Assembly (NCBI RefSeq): GCF_002863585.1
Contig: NZ_PGUY01000022.1
Location: forward strand, 1-64,000
Reading direction: 5' to 3'
DNA length: 64,000 nucleotides
DNA from: Peribacillus deserti
GTDB lineage: Bacteria; Bacillota; Bacilli; Bacillales; DSM-1321
The notes beneath the pieces were generated by a model, which worked only from the letters and a program-made list of their open reading frames with translations, was not told where the DNA came from and did no database searches. The translations under genes and the position numbers were made by a program. Within the stretch, counting starts at the first letter, position 1. Every line of letters starts with the position of its first letter. Positions 8,100 to 16,619 of the stretch are shown here, piece by piece.

Positions 8100-8732
8100 T
8101 TATTCTTGGTCCGTGCTGTCTGTTTTCCGAGAGAACTCTATTTGTGCCTCTTTTATCTCTGAACGGATTAACGACATTTCTTCATCGAGCCAAAAGGCGG
8201 CCTCTGCTGCCCGCTGCAGGCGCATTTTAATATCCTCAGGAAACTGCCCTTTATATTTATAGTTTAAAGAACGCTCTATTGTGGCCCAAAAATTCATAGC
8301 CAAAGTCCTGATTTGAATTTCAGCCAATATCTTTCTTTCCCCATTGATGGTTTGCACGGGGTACTTGATTACAACATGATACGATCTATAACCGCTCTTT
8401 TTCTTATGGGATATATAATTTCGTTCTTCCACTATTTCAAAATCATTTCTTTTTCTTAAAAGCTCTACGACCTTCTTAATGTCGTCAACAAATTGACACA
8501 TCATTCTAAGCCCCGCAATATCCTGAAGCTCACTGCCCAGTTTTTCAAGCGGAATATTCTTTTGATTTGCTTTATCCAGAATACTTGCAATAGGTTTTAC
8601 CCTTCCCGTCACAAATTCAATTGGAGAGTGGCAGTTTTCCAGTTCAAATTGGCTTCTCATACCCTTCAGCTTTACTTTTAACTCCTCGACCGCCTGTTTG
8701 TACGGCGCTAAAAATTCGTCCCAGTGCTTCAT
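8100..8732 (-). CDS. relQ: Small alarmone synthetase RelQ (YjbM)
   Basis: Makes (p)ppGpp/pGpp from GTP or GDP and ATP without a hydrolase domain. The single RelA/SpoT synthetase domain spans about residues 20-200: IEFVTGRVKPIASILDKA, DIAGLRMMCQFVDDI, SGYRSYHVVIKYPV and EIQIRTLAMNFWATIEHSLNYK-like (here IERSLNYKYKG). The ATG at 8732 is preferred over the in-frame GTG at 8741 because the GTG lies inside the AGGTGG ribosome binding site. That gives 210 residues, close to the B. subtilis protein. First gene of the relQ-nadK-yjbO operon. Confidence 0.95.
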   Translation of the reverse strand: MKHWDEFLAPYKQAVEELKVKLKGMRSQFELENCHSPIEFVTGRVKPIASILDKANQKNIPLEKLGSELQDIAGLRMMCQFVDDIKKVVELLRKRNDFEIVEERNYISHKKKSGYRSYHVVIKYPVQTINGERKILAEIQIRTLAMNFWATIERSLNYKYKGQFPEDIKMRLQRAAEAAFWLDEEMSLIRSEIKEAQIEFSRKTDSTDQE

Positions 8733-8907
8733 ATACGCCACCTGCCATTATACCCATTCTTTTTCGTTTTTTTCTTTGTTACACACGAGCGTTCAGACGG
8801 TATTATTTTACCATATCTTATAATTGTTTCATAAGAATTGATGTTTGGAATTATGAAGGGGATAATATACGTTGGCTAACTTAACTTGAATGTCCGGAGG
8901 AAATATT

Positions 8908-9486
8908 ATGAACCAGGAACTTGAAATAGAGTTTAAAAATTTATTAACACAAGGGGAGTTTGAGCAGCTCCTGAACTATTTTCATATTTCGGAACAAGAC
9001 TTTATGCTGCAGGAAAATCATTATTTTGATACTCCTTCCTTTCAATTAAGAGATCATGGGTGCGCTCTTAGAATACGTCAAAAAAATGGAAGCTATATCC
9101 TCACCTTAAAACAGCCGGCAGATACCGGTTTACTGGAAAGTCACGAACCATTAACAGAGGAACAGGCTTGTGATCTTATAAAAGGCGGAATGATCCCCAG
9201 TGAAGCTATCTACCAAATCATCAAGGCACTGCATATTGATCCGTGCCAGCTGAAGTATTTTGGAACTCTTAAAACGTCAAGAGCAGAGGTTCCCTACGAA
9301 AGAGGAATATTAGTTCTGGATCATAGTACGTATTTAGGAAAAGAGGATTACGAATTAGAATATGAAGTTCGTGAATTTGACGAAGGGCAAAACAATTTTT
9401 TCCAGTTACTAAAAACGCTAAACATTCCTATCAGATCCGCCGAAAATAAAGTTAAACGATTTTATTCAGCAAAATTTGACCGATAA
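8908..9486 (+). CDS. yjbK: CYTH-domain protein (YjbK-like)
   Basis: CYTH proteins form an eight-stranded tunnel that binds triphosphates with divalent metal; many are inorganic triphosphatases. The signature E-x-E-x-K is at the N-terminus (LEIEFKN). Charged strands follow (LRIRQKNGSYILTLKQP, EVPYERGILVLDHSTYLG, YELEYEVREF), and the C-terminal AENKVKRFY is typical. The start is the ATG at 8908 with TCCGGAGG 8 nt upstream; the ATG at 8890 lies before that site. Length 192 residues. It is divergent from relQ and followed closely by cwlQ, as in B. subtilis. The true substrate is unknown. Confidence 0.9.
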   Translation: MNQELEIEFKNLLTQGEFEQLLNYFHISEQDFMLQENHYFDTPSFQLRDHGCALRIRQKNGSYILTLKQPADTGLLESHEPLTEEQACDLIKGGMIPSEAIYQIIKALHIDPCQLKYFGTLKTSRAEVPYERGILVLDHSTYLGKEDYELEYEVREFDEGQNNFFQLLKTLNIPIRSAENKVKRFYSAKFDR

Positions 9487-9515
9487 GGCTTTTATAAATG
9501 GAGGCGGAGTTTCCT

Positions 9516-10187
9516 TTGAAGATTCAGGATTTGCAATCCTTGCTACATATACAGTCCCTGCAATCATTGTCAGGGAATCAGTCAAAAAGAGGTACTGACA
9601 CGTCAGCGGGTTTATTTCAGGAGATTTTAGGGAGTATTTTAAACGAAGACAGCAGTGCTTCATCACAAGCTAGTACTCCTCTGGGCAAAACGTTAAGCAC
9701 ACTGGAAACTATTATACAGTTGGTTGAAGAAAAAACCAATATCGGCAATCCCTTACACTTTTCTCCTTCTCTGCCGCCAGCGATGGCTCCTGTTGCCAAT
9801 AAAGTTTCAAATGGCCATTTTGATTCCATTATTGAGAAGGCTTCAAGCTTATATAATATTCCATCAAAGCTCATTAAGGCTGTTATTAAACAGGAATCCA
9901 ACTTCAACCACCTGGCTTCAAGCCCGGCAGGTGCCTCAGGACTAATGCAGCTCATGCCTGGAACAGCCCGGGAGCTAGGCGTAAACAATATGATGGATCC
10001 TTATGAAAATATCATGGGAGGAAGCAAATACCTTCGCCAGATGCTTGATCAATTCAATGGTAGTACAGAGCTTGCTCTCGCTGCCTACAATGCCGGTCCT
10101 GGCAATGTGAATAAGTATAACGGAATCCCGCCTTTTGAAGAAACTCAAAAATATGTATCGAAAGTAATGAATTACTATAAAGCATAG
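9516..10187 (+). CDS. cwlQ: Lytic transglycosylase/muramidase, SLT domain (CwlQ/YjbJ-like)
   Basis: Cleaves the peptidoglycan glycan strand. The N-terminal 95 residues are Ser/Gln-rich with no clear domain. The SLT domain runs from about residue 103 to the end, with the catalytic Glu127 in KQESNF, then SSPAGASGLMQLMPGTA, NIMGGSKYLRQML and LALAAYNAGPGNV. A TTG start at 9516 is proposed because GGAGGCGGAG lies just upstream; the ATG at 9498 has no ribosome binding site. No standard signal peptide is visible, as in some family members. A terminator follows directly. Confidence 0.88.
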   Translation: MKIQDLQSLLHIQSLQSLSGNQSKRGTDTSAGLFQEILGSILNEDSSASSQASTPLGKTLSTLETIIQLVEEKTNIGNPLHFSPSLPPAMAPVANKVSNGHFDSIIEKASSLYNIPSKLIKAVIKQESNFNHLASSPAGASGLMQLMPGTARELGVNNMMDPYENIMGGSKYLRQMLDQFNGSTELALAAYNAGPGNVNKYNGIPPFEETQKYVSKVMNYYKA

Positions 10188-10191
10188 ACAG

Positions 10192-10220
10192 AATACCCGC
10201 CGCTACAGGCGGGTATTTTC
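10192..10220 (+). terminator. Terminator of cwlQ
   Basis: Perfect 10-bp stem AATACCCGCC/GGCGGGTATT with a 6-nt loop and a short T-run, 4 nt after the stop codon. Confidence 0.85.
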
Positions 10221-10637
10221 TGTTGATATCCTTGCTTCGTACTGGCAAGATGGTTGACCATTGCCTATTATGGCAAGTATTGTAGAGAGTCGTCTGCACT
10301 TGATTTGAAGCAGCTTGCTTCTTGCTTTTTTATGTCTCCTGATTCTGGGGGGGGGGGACCGTTGAATGTGTTCTTATTATTCGACCTTGCATTGTGAGTA
10401 TGTTCATGCTCTGTCCTGAATCAGATTTCATGTTTAATGTGACTGGGGTGATGTTCCAGGAGGTGCAGAGCAGAATTTGCTGAAATCATTATTTTTTGCA
10501 GCAAAATCTATCGTTTCTCTACCTTTTTTAAAGAAATTTTATACTCACCCGTTTTCAATCATTGTGATGTATGGCGGTTTTTACCAAATCGACTGATTTT
10601 ACTACTATTTGAATGGTTTATGGTATCCTTTTTGGAA

Positions 10638-10855
10638 TTTATGCTTATGTTTGCAAGGTTTATGCTTATGTTCGGAAGGTTTATGCTTATGTTCTGAGGT
10701 TTTATGCTTATGTTTTCAAAGCTTATGCTGATCTCTCATAAACAAATGCTTATGTTTTGTCCGTTATGCTTATCTTGGGGCCTTTATGCTTATCCTACCG
10801 CCATTATGCTTATCCTGCTGACTTTATGATTTGTCTTTAAATAGATATGCTTATC
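10638..10855 (+). repeat. Phased decamer array 1 (TTATGCTTAT, 20-21 bp period)
   Basis: Eleven units with the core ATGCTTAT starting at 10641, 10662, 10683, 10704, 10725, 10746, 10766, 10786, 10806, 10826 and 10847. The step is 21,21,21,21,21,20,20,20,20,21 bp. Spacers between the cores differ in sequence. Units 5 and 10 are mutated (ATGCTGAT, ATGATTTG). It lies between the cwlQ terminator and the yjbI gene. A second array of the same decamer on the other strand is at 60580-60840. Function unknown. Confidence 0.85.
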
Positions 10856-10959
10856 GTCGCACGTAGCATTCCTCTGCTTACTAGCGGACACCTTACTTTA
10901 ACCGGCACAACCATTTGGTTCTTTAATTATGGATTACCGGAAAAGGTTCTTTAATAATG

Positions 10960-11195
10960 GATTACCGGAAAAGCACCGTTCTCCGCTTTCTCATTGTCCA
11001 GCTGCGAACTGACACCTTCAGTCATAAACCCATCGCCATCAAAAGGCAAGACCGGCCTTCTGCTGCCGCTCGTCTTATGCCTTTCAGGTATCTGCTTTTC
11101 ATCCTGTATTTTTGTTCAACTCGTTTAGGATTTTCATGGTTCTCAAATAAACGATTACCGGAAAAGCACCGTTCTCCGCTTTTCTGTTTTACAAC
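10960..11195 (+). repeat. Dispersed repeat family B copy B2
   Basis: Begins and ends with GGAAAAGCACCGTTCTCCGC (10967-, 11159-), which thus forms a direct repeat around GAACTGACACCTTCAGTCAT, CGCCATCAAAAGGCAAGACC, CTGCCGCTCGTCTTATGCC and CAGGTATCTGCTTTTC. This fills most of the gap before yjbI. Together with the array and unremarkable AT-rich DNA it accounts for the 1.1 kb without a gene. Confidence 0.7.
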
Positions 11196-11284
11196 AGTTT
11201 TTCTGTTGTAGTGCTATATGTTTGAGATATTGCTAGTGGATTGTTAAAATAAGTGTACACAACAGACCTAAAGGAGCAACGGGA

Positions 11285-11689
11285 ATGATAGAAGGCAATA
11301 AGACACCTTATGAGACTATTGGTAAAGAACAATTAGATAAGCTTATTGATTTATTTTATTCAAAAGTCGGTAACCACCCAGAACTAAAGCCTGTATTCCC
11401 GGCTGACTTATCGGAAACAGCCAGAAAACAAAAGCAGTTTATGAGTCAATATCTAGGCGGCCCCCCGCTGTATACGAGCGAGCATGGACACCCTATGCTG
11501 AGAGCCCGCCATATGCCTTTTGAGATTACACCTGCAAGAGCTGAGGCCTGGCTGCTTTGTATGAGGGAAGCAATGGATGAAATTGAATTGACCGGAGAAA
11601 TCCGTGACTTCTTCTATCACCGTCTCGTTCTTACAGCTCAGCATATGGTTAATACACCTGATAACGATGCGAAAGGAGATAACAGTTGA
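11285..11689 (+). CDS. yjbI: Truncated haemoglobin, group II (YjbI-like)
   Basis: Small haem protein of the 2-on-2 globin fold, likely binding O2 or NO. The proximal haem ligand is His76 in RARHMPFEI, and Tyr25 sits at the expected B10 distal position (DLFYSKV). The 134-residue length is normal. Ribosome binding site AAAGGAGC. The stop codon overlaps the TTG start of spxH (TTGA), so the two are translationally coupled. In B. subtilis yjbI and yjbH (spxH) form the same pair, and loss of the globin is linked there to altered Spx control. Confidence 0.94.
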   Translation: MIEGNKTPYETIGKEQLDKLIDLFYSKVGNHPELKPVFPADLSETARKQKQFMSQYLGGPPLYTSEHGHPMLRARHMPFEITPARAEAWLLCMREAMDEIELTGEIRDFFYHRLVLTAQHMVNTPDNDAKGDNS

Positions 11690-12549
11690 ACTCTCAAGAG
11701 CCCAATTTCAATGTTACCGACTGGATAAAATCCCAGCATTGTGAAAACATCGGGAATAAGCCAATAGAAATATATATATTTATTGATCCGCTCTGTGCTG
11801 ATTGCTGGTCACTTGAACCCAGCCTTAAGAAGCTTCAGATCGAATATGGCGGATACATTAGCTTTAAGCGTGTCCTCGGTGCTCGTCTTGCTGCTTTAAA
11901 TAAAGTCAAGAATTCACCTTTTAGAGAAAAAGGGTGCCTTAATGGAAGTACTGCCGAAGAAACCCAGAGTTCGGACTCGGCTGTCTCCACTCCCTATAAT
12001 GCCTCCATTGCTCTGAAGGCCGCAGAACTGCAGGGGCGTAAAGCAGGCACACGTTTTCTACGCAAGCTTCAGGAAATGCTTTTCCTGGAACAGATGAATG
12101 TTTCGGATTTAGATATTCTTTTTGAATGTGCAAAAGGCGCCCAATTAGATACCGAAGAATTTATCAATGATTTTACTTCGTCTAGTGCTGCTAAGGCGTT
12201 TCAGTGTGATTTAAAAATCACAAATGAAATGGAAGTCCAGGAACTGCCTACCTTGGTTTTCTTTAATCAGAACATAGAAGAAGAAGGCATCAAGATTTCC
12301 GGCTATTATCCATATGAAGTGTATAAACACATATTAGAAGAAATGCTGGGCGGACTTCCTGAACCAGCTGAGCCGCCGTCACTAGAAACCTTCCTGCGCA
12401 TGTTTGGCTTGGCCTCCTCTTCAGAAATATCCATGATATATGAACTGTCCCATCAGGAAGTAGAAAGGGAAATGAAGAAACTTGTGCTCAAACAGTTTGT
12501 TCAAAAGATCCCTGCTAAGAAAGGTCCTTTTTGGAAACTGATTGACTGA
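11686..12549 (+). CDS. spxH: ClpXP adaptor for Spx, SpxH (YjbH)
   Basis: Thioredoxin-fold adaptor that delivers the regulator Spx to ClpXP under non-stress conditions. The 287-residue protein has a DsbA-like fold with a CADC pair (Cys37, Cys40) in IDPLCADCWSLEP. It has a helical insert (about 90-175) and the late thioredoxin cis-Pro loop QELPTLVFF. The TTG start overlaps the yjbI stop, with AAAGGAG 5 nt before it. Its target spx (19447-19842) and a second Clp adaptor, mecA, are in the same region. A terminator follows. Confidence 0.93.
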   Translation: MNSQEPNFNVTDWIKSQHCENIGNKPIEIYIFIDPLCADCWSLEPSLKKLQIEYGGYISFKRVLGARLAALNKVKNSPFREKGCLNGSTAEETQSSDSAVSTPYNASIALKAAELQGRKAGTRFLRKLQEMLFLEQMNVSDLDILFECAKGAQLDTEEFINDFTSSSAAKAFQCDLKITNEMEVQELPTLVFFNQNIEEEGIKISGYYPYEVYKHILEEMLGGLPEPAEPPSLETFLRMFGLASSSEISMIYELSHQEVEREMKKLVLKQFVQKIPAKKGPFWKLID

Positions 12550-12570
12550 TCCATTAAAATATGTAAAAAA

Positions 12571-12596
12571 AGTCCTTGCGAAATATCGCAAGGACT
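12571..12596 (+). terminator. Terminator of yjbI-spxH
   Basis: 11-bp stem AGTCCTTGCGA/TCGCAAGGACT with a 4-nt loop, extended by an A-run before and TT after; it lies 22 nt after the spxH stop. Confidence 0.85.
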
Positions 12597-12814
12597 TTAC
12601 TATTTATACGAACAAAGGGGTTGGGAGAAATTTTCACGGTTTCAAACAAAGGGGTATATGTTTGCTATGTGATTAACTTCACACTCATTATATTATAGGA
12701 TTTCCTCTTACTTGGCAAGAGTATGTGTGATATTTCACAAGTTTGTCATAAATTTAGTATAATAATAATTCTTTATTCATAGGTTTTTATAAAGGACAAA
12801 TAAGAGGTGCAAAA

Positions 12815-12988
12815 ATGAAAATCATGATTTATTCTTTAATTGGCAGCTTATTGCTTATTTCTTTTTTCTTTCAGATCCTTAGTTTTATGCGGCTGTTTCC
12901 TTTTTATATTTCTTCTCCCTTACTTTTCTTTACTTTATTTTTAATCCTGTCTTTTCTAAATGACAAGAGAAGGTTTAAAGGCTTTTAA
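12815..12988 (+). CDS. Small membrane protein, unknown function (57 aa)
   Basis: A 57-residue open frame beginning MKIMIYSLIGSLLLISFFF, preceded by AAGAGGTG 6 nt before the ATG. Two hydrophobic segments (about residues 4-24 and 30-47) are separated by MRLFPFY, and the tail is basic (NDKRRFKGF), the usual topology of a two-helix membrane peptide with a cytoplasmic tail. I do not recognise a family. It lies between spxH and pepF, convergent to pepF, sharing the hairpin at 13017-13040. Confidence 0.6.
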   Translation: MKIMIYSLIGSLLLISFFFQILSFMRLFPFYISSPLLFFTLFLILSFLNDKRRFKGF

Positions 12989-13016
12989 TCATTTTATTAT
13001 TCTGCAATAGAAAAAA

Positions 13017-13040
13017 GACGGAAGCATGGTGCCTTCCGTC
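13017..13040. terminator. Bidirectional terminator between the small membrane gene and pepF
   Basis: 8-bp stem GACGGAAG/CTTCCGTC with A6 on the left and CTTTT on the right, so it can terminate transcripts from both sides. Confidence 0.8.
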
Positions 13041-13059
13041 CTTTTATACCGCAAGAGCC

Positions 13060-14874
13060 TTAAGACAATAAGCTTTCCAGCTCATTTAATTTTTCTTCAA
13101 ATACTTTGCATGCCTGCTGGATTGGATCTGCTTTTTTCATATCCACTCCGGCCTTTTTAAGTACTTCAATTGGATAATCAGAGCTGCCGGATTTCAAGAA
13201 CTCTAGGTATCGCTCAACAGCTGGCTGCCCTTCCTGAAGAATCGCATTGCTGAGTGCCGTTGCAGCACTAAAGCCAGTTGCATACTGGTATACATAATAA
13301 TTGTAGTAGAAATGAGGAATCCTTGACCATTCTAAGCCATTTTCTTCATCAATTGTTATGTTCTCACCAAAGTACTTCTTATTAAGTTCATAGTATTCCT
13401 TTGTGAGCAGCTCAGAAGTTAAGGCTTCCCCTTCTTGGGCCTTTTGATGGATGAGATGTTCATATTCCGCAAACATAGTCTGGCGGAATACAGTACCGCG
13501 GAAACCTTCTAGATAATGATTTAAAAGGTAAATACGTTTTTTCTCATCGTCAACCGTTTTCAGCATATAATCATTCAGCAAGGCTTCATTGCATGTGGAT
13601 GCTACTTCCGCGACAAAAATGGAATAGTTTCCATATGGATATGGCTGTGACTTTCTAGTGTAGTAGCTGTGTACAGAATGGCCGAATTCATGGGCAAGGG
13701 TAAATAAGTTATTTACATTATCCTGCCAGTTCATCAGGATATAAGGATTGGTTCCATATGCACCTGAGGAATAAGCACCACTGCGCTTCCCTTTATTCTC
13801 ATGAACATCCACCCAGCGGTTTTCAAAGCCTTCTTTCAGAATGCCTGTATATTCCTCACCAAGCGGGGCAAGTCCCTCTAACACATAATCCTTTGCCTCT
13901 TCATAGGAAACTTTCATTTTTACATCCTTAACAAGGGGTGTGTAAAGATCGTAAATATGAAGATCCTCTAATCCCAATACCCGTTTGCGCAAATCAACAT
14001 ACCGATGTAAAAGGTGCAGATTGTCATTTACCGTACTGACAAGGTTGTCGTACACACTTTCAGGAATGTTATTTGCACTTAAGGCAGCATGGCGCGCAGA
14101 ATCATAATTCCGGATCTTAGCATTAAAATTATCCTTTTTCACAGTACCGGCCAGTGTGCTAGCAAACGTATTCTTAAATTGGCCATATGTGCTGTATACC
14201 GCTTTAAATGCTTCTTCCCTGACTCTTCTATCTTCACTTTCTAAAAATCGAATATACCGCCCGTGTGTAATTTCAACTTCCTCTCCATCTTCATCCTTAA
14301 TAGCAGGAAATTGAAGATCGGCATTATTCAGCATGCCAAACGTATTCTGAGAGGCAGACATGACTTCAGAAGCCTGAGCCAGAAGGGACTCCTGTTCTGC
14401 GGAGAGAACATGCGGGCGCTGCAGGTTAATTTCATCAAGTGCATGCTTATATAACGATAATTCCTTATTTTCATTTAAAAACTGTTCAATCTTACTCTCT
14501 TCAACACTTAGCAATTCAGGTACCACATATGAAAATGCGCTTGCTGCCTGCGTATACAAATTTTTAGCCCTGTCATCAAATCCTTGATAGTAAGCATTTG
14601 TTGTATCCTGATCATAGCGCATATGTGAATATGTATAGAGTTTCCCAAGACGTTCCATGATTTCATCCTGGAATTGAAGCGCTGCAAACAGTTTATCAGC
14701 ACTTTCCCCAAGTGTGCCTTTATATGCATCAGCCTTTTTAATCTCTTCTTTTAGAGATTTGAATTCATTTTCCCAGTCTGAATCTGTTGCAAAGATATCT
14801 TCCAGCTTCCATGCATCATTAACAGGTATTTCACTTCGTGCTGGCAAAGATTTAACTGCTGACTCCTGTGACAT
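13060..14874 (-). CDS. pepF: Oligoendopeptidase F
   Basis: Cytoplasmic M3-family zinc metallopeptidase that cuts short oligopeptides; over-production blocks sporulation in B. subtilis. The HExxH motif is in LAHEFGHSVHSYY (about residue 390), with the third ligand region downstream (FVAEVASTCNEALL). The N-terminal lobe is the typical PepF helical domain. The start at MSQESAV (14874) has GGAGGG 8 nt before it; twelve upstream in-frame codons lack a site. Length 604 residues. It neighbours coiA as in B. subtilis. Confidence 0.95.
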   Translation of the reverse strand: MSQESAVKSLPARSEIPVNDAWKLEDIFATDSDWENEFKSLKEEIKKADAYKGTLGESADKLFAALQFQDEIMERLGKLYTYSHMRYDQDTTNAYYQGFDDRAKNLYTQAASAFSYVVPELLSVEESKIEQFLNENKELSLYKHALDEINLQRPHVLSAEQESLLAQASEVMSASQNTFGMLNNADLQFPAIKDEDGEEVEITHGRYIRFLESEDRRVREEAFKAVYSTYGQFKNTFASTLAGTVKKDNFNAKIRNYDSARHAALSANNIPESVYDNLVSTVNDNLHLLHRYVDLRKRVLGLEDLHIYDLYTPLVKDVKMKVSYEEAKDYVLEGLAPLGEEYTGILKEGFENRWVDVHENKGKRSGAYSSGAYGTNPYILMNWQDNVNNLFTLAHEFGHSVHSYYTRKSQPYPYGNYSIFVAEVASTCNEALLNDYMLKTVDDEKKRIYLLNHYLEGFRGTVFRQTMFAEYEHLIHQKAQEGEALTSELLTKEYYELNKKYFGENITIDEENGLEWSRIPHFYYNYYVYQYATGFSAATALSNAILQEGQPAVERYLEFLKSGSSDYPIEVLKKAGVDMKKADPIQQACKVFEEKLNELESLLS

Positions 14875-14953
14875 AGAATATTCCCTCCAATTTCTTGTGA
14901 AAAAGTACATACCTTATACATTATTCGCTTTTTCTTGAAAAAATCCTCTTTTT

Positions 14954-15151
14954 CCTTAAAACTCTGTCAAATCTGCCTGTTGATTGCAGCTAGCAGGCAC
15001 TCGCTTTCCGCGGGCCGGTCCGGGAGCCTCCTCGGCGTCTACACCTGTGGGTTTCCCTTGGCCGCATTTCCCGCAGGAGTTTCGCACCTTACTCTCGAAA
15101 CAACATAGTTCCTAAAATCAACAATGAACTTTAACATAGCCTGCCTTAAAA
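14954..15151 (+). repeat. Dispersed repeat family A copy A2, intact
   Basis: Contains GCCTGTTGATTGCAGC, GCTAGCAGGCACTCGCTTTC, CCGGGAGCCTCCTCGGCG, CCCGCAGGAGTTTCGCACC and AAATCAACAATGAACTTTAA in order. CCTTAAAA flanks it at 14954-14961 and 15144-15151. It is the best uninterrupted reference copy for A1 and occupies nearly the whole pepF-coiA gap. Confidence 0.75.
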
Positions 15152-15180
15152 ATGTTGAAGATCCAAACGAACGCATATCG

Positions 15181-16365
15181 TTATATTCTGCATAATGCAT
15201 TCAACATAACAAAGTATGATTTTTCCATATTCTCCTCACCATGATTGGGGACAAGCCTCCGAATGACCTTGAACTCTTTGGCATCCAAACGTTCGAGCCA
15301 CTGCGTTACGGCCAATATGTTCAAAAATGAGATGATTGGAAACTTCAGTGCTGTATCACGCGGGTTAAGGGGAAGAGGTCTTATGCGGATTTCCCCTTTC
15401 TTCATTCTTCTACTCATGGCATTCTCTATGATATCAGCATTAATTCTATCCCCCACTTTCATATGCTTTAAAACATCAAGATACATATAAGTCTGCCATT
15501 CAACGGCAGGTGTTTCAACGTAGTGTCCAAAAGGAACAGGTATTCCGATAATAAAGGGCAGTGACGCCGGATGGAGGCCATTCAAGTAAAGCGTTCTATA
15601 TAAAGGCGTGTGAATCGTTGCATATCTATGGCTGAATAATTGCCAGTGCTTCTTCTTTTCCATCCAAGAAAATAGCTGGGAATTTGTAATCGCTGAAGAG
15701 CTATCGAAAAGCTGAGGAAATGCCACGGAGCTGAGATGGAGATTTTTTGTATCAGCAAACGCCAGCTGAGCTGAAAAGGGGATGATAGACTGGAGCTTAT
15801 GAATCACACTGGTGGACGGGCAAAAGGAAAGCAGCGAGGGGTAGGGAGATTCATTAAAAGCAAATAACCATTCAAAACCGGACAGCCTGTAGGATTCTCC
15901 CCTTTTATGATGAAGCTGCCTGCTTCCTAATATCCATATAGGATGTATTCCTGCTCTTTGATAGGCAAGCGTTCTTTTAATGAAGAGGTCCTGTGGAATT
16001 ACAGAACATTGAAATTCAATCACATATTTTTTATTGCACGCCTCAAAATATAAGTCTGCTTTTTGATTGATTTCTTTTAAATAGGCCTCAAGGAAAACCT
16101 TATATCCCTGATCAGCAAGCCATTGATAGAGAATCAGCTTCCCTTGCAAATGATATTCGGATTCCGGCTCTGCATAGGACGAACAGGAGTCTATATCCCT
16201 ATGCGCAAAATGCGGGATCTTGATCTTTCCTGCTTTTAGAATCACATTCTGTTCACAGCATGGGCAGAAATATGGACCCTTATTTTTTATTTTTATTACC
16301 TCCCCTTCTTGAAGCCTCCCTTTAATAGAAAAGTAAGTACCATCTTGTTTTTTTACTGTCAGCAT
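15181..16365 (-). CDS. coiA: Competence protein CoiA
   Basis: Needed for recombination of incoming single-stranded DNA during transformation. The N-terminus has a zinc-finger-like CPCCEQNVILKAGKIKIPHFAH (shown in part; about residues 34-56). Then comes a restriction-endonuclease-like core with SEYHLQGKLILYQWL, ADLYFE and YVIEFQCSV (about 88-150), the D...E-x-Q signature of CoiA. The C-terminal 200 residues are poorly conserved. Length 394 residues. It sits between pepF and cls on the same strand. Confidence 0.92.
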   Translation of the reverse strand: MLTVKKQDGTYFSIKGRLQEGEVIKIKNKGPYFCPCCEQNVILKAGKIKIPHFAHRDIDSCSSYAEPESEYHLQGKLILYQWLADQGYKVFLEAYLKEINQKADLYFEACNKKYVIEFQCSVIPQDLFIKRTLAYQRAGIHPIWILGSRQLHHKRGESYRLSGFEWLFAFNESPYPSLLSFCPSTSVIHKLQSIIPFSAQLAFADTKNLHLSSVAFPQLFDSSSAITNSQLFSWMEKKKHWQLFSHRYATIHTPLYRTLYLNGLHPASLPFIIGIPVPFGHYVETPAVEWQTYMYLDVLKHMKVGDRINADIIENAMSRRMKKGEIRIRPLPLNPRDTALKFPIISFLNILAVTQWLERLDAKEFKVIRRLVPNHGEENMEKSYFVMLNALCRI

Positions 16366-16432
16366 AAAAAACCTCCTTTCATAAGGAAATTCGTCATTGA
16401 ATTTGAATAACCTTCTATAAAATTCTCTTATT

Positions 16433-16530
16433 GCAAACTTTGTTGATATTGAACAAGGGGGGTGATTGGAACGGGAGGATGCTCGCTTTCCGCTGGGCGG
16501 GGCCTGAGCTCCTCGGCTTCGCCTGTTGTT
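16433..16530 (+). repeat. Dispersed repeat family A, truncated copy (A3)
   Basis: GCAAACTTTGTTGATATTGA, then GATGCTCGCTTTCCGCTGGG and CTCCTCGGCTTCGCCTG match the left half of the copies at 34190 and 34460. The right half is missing. It fills the coiA-cls gap. Confidence 0.6.
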
Positions 16531-16619
16531 TAAGAATTCTCATGATAAGCCCATCTTTTATCAACACAAAATTTTTGGGAAGGCAGAGACCTGTAAAAAA
16601 AATAACCTGCATAAGCAGG

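Noticed and set aside
10638-10855. Array 1 as a CRISPR array
   Set aside because: CRISPR repeats are 23-47 bp and spacers about 30 bp; here the repeat is about 10 bp, degenerate, with a 20-21 bp step, and no cas gene is present.
10957-11211. Open frame in the yjbI upstream region
   Set aside because: It lies wholly in a family B repeat.
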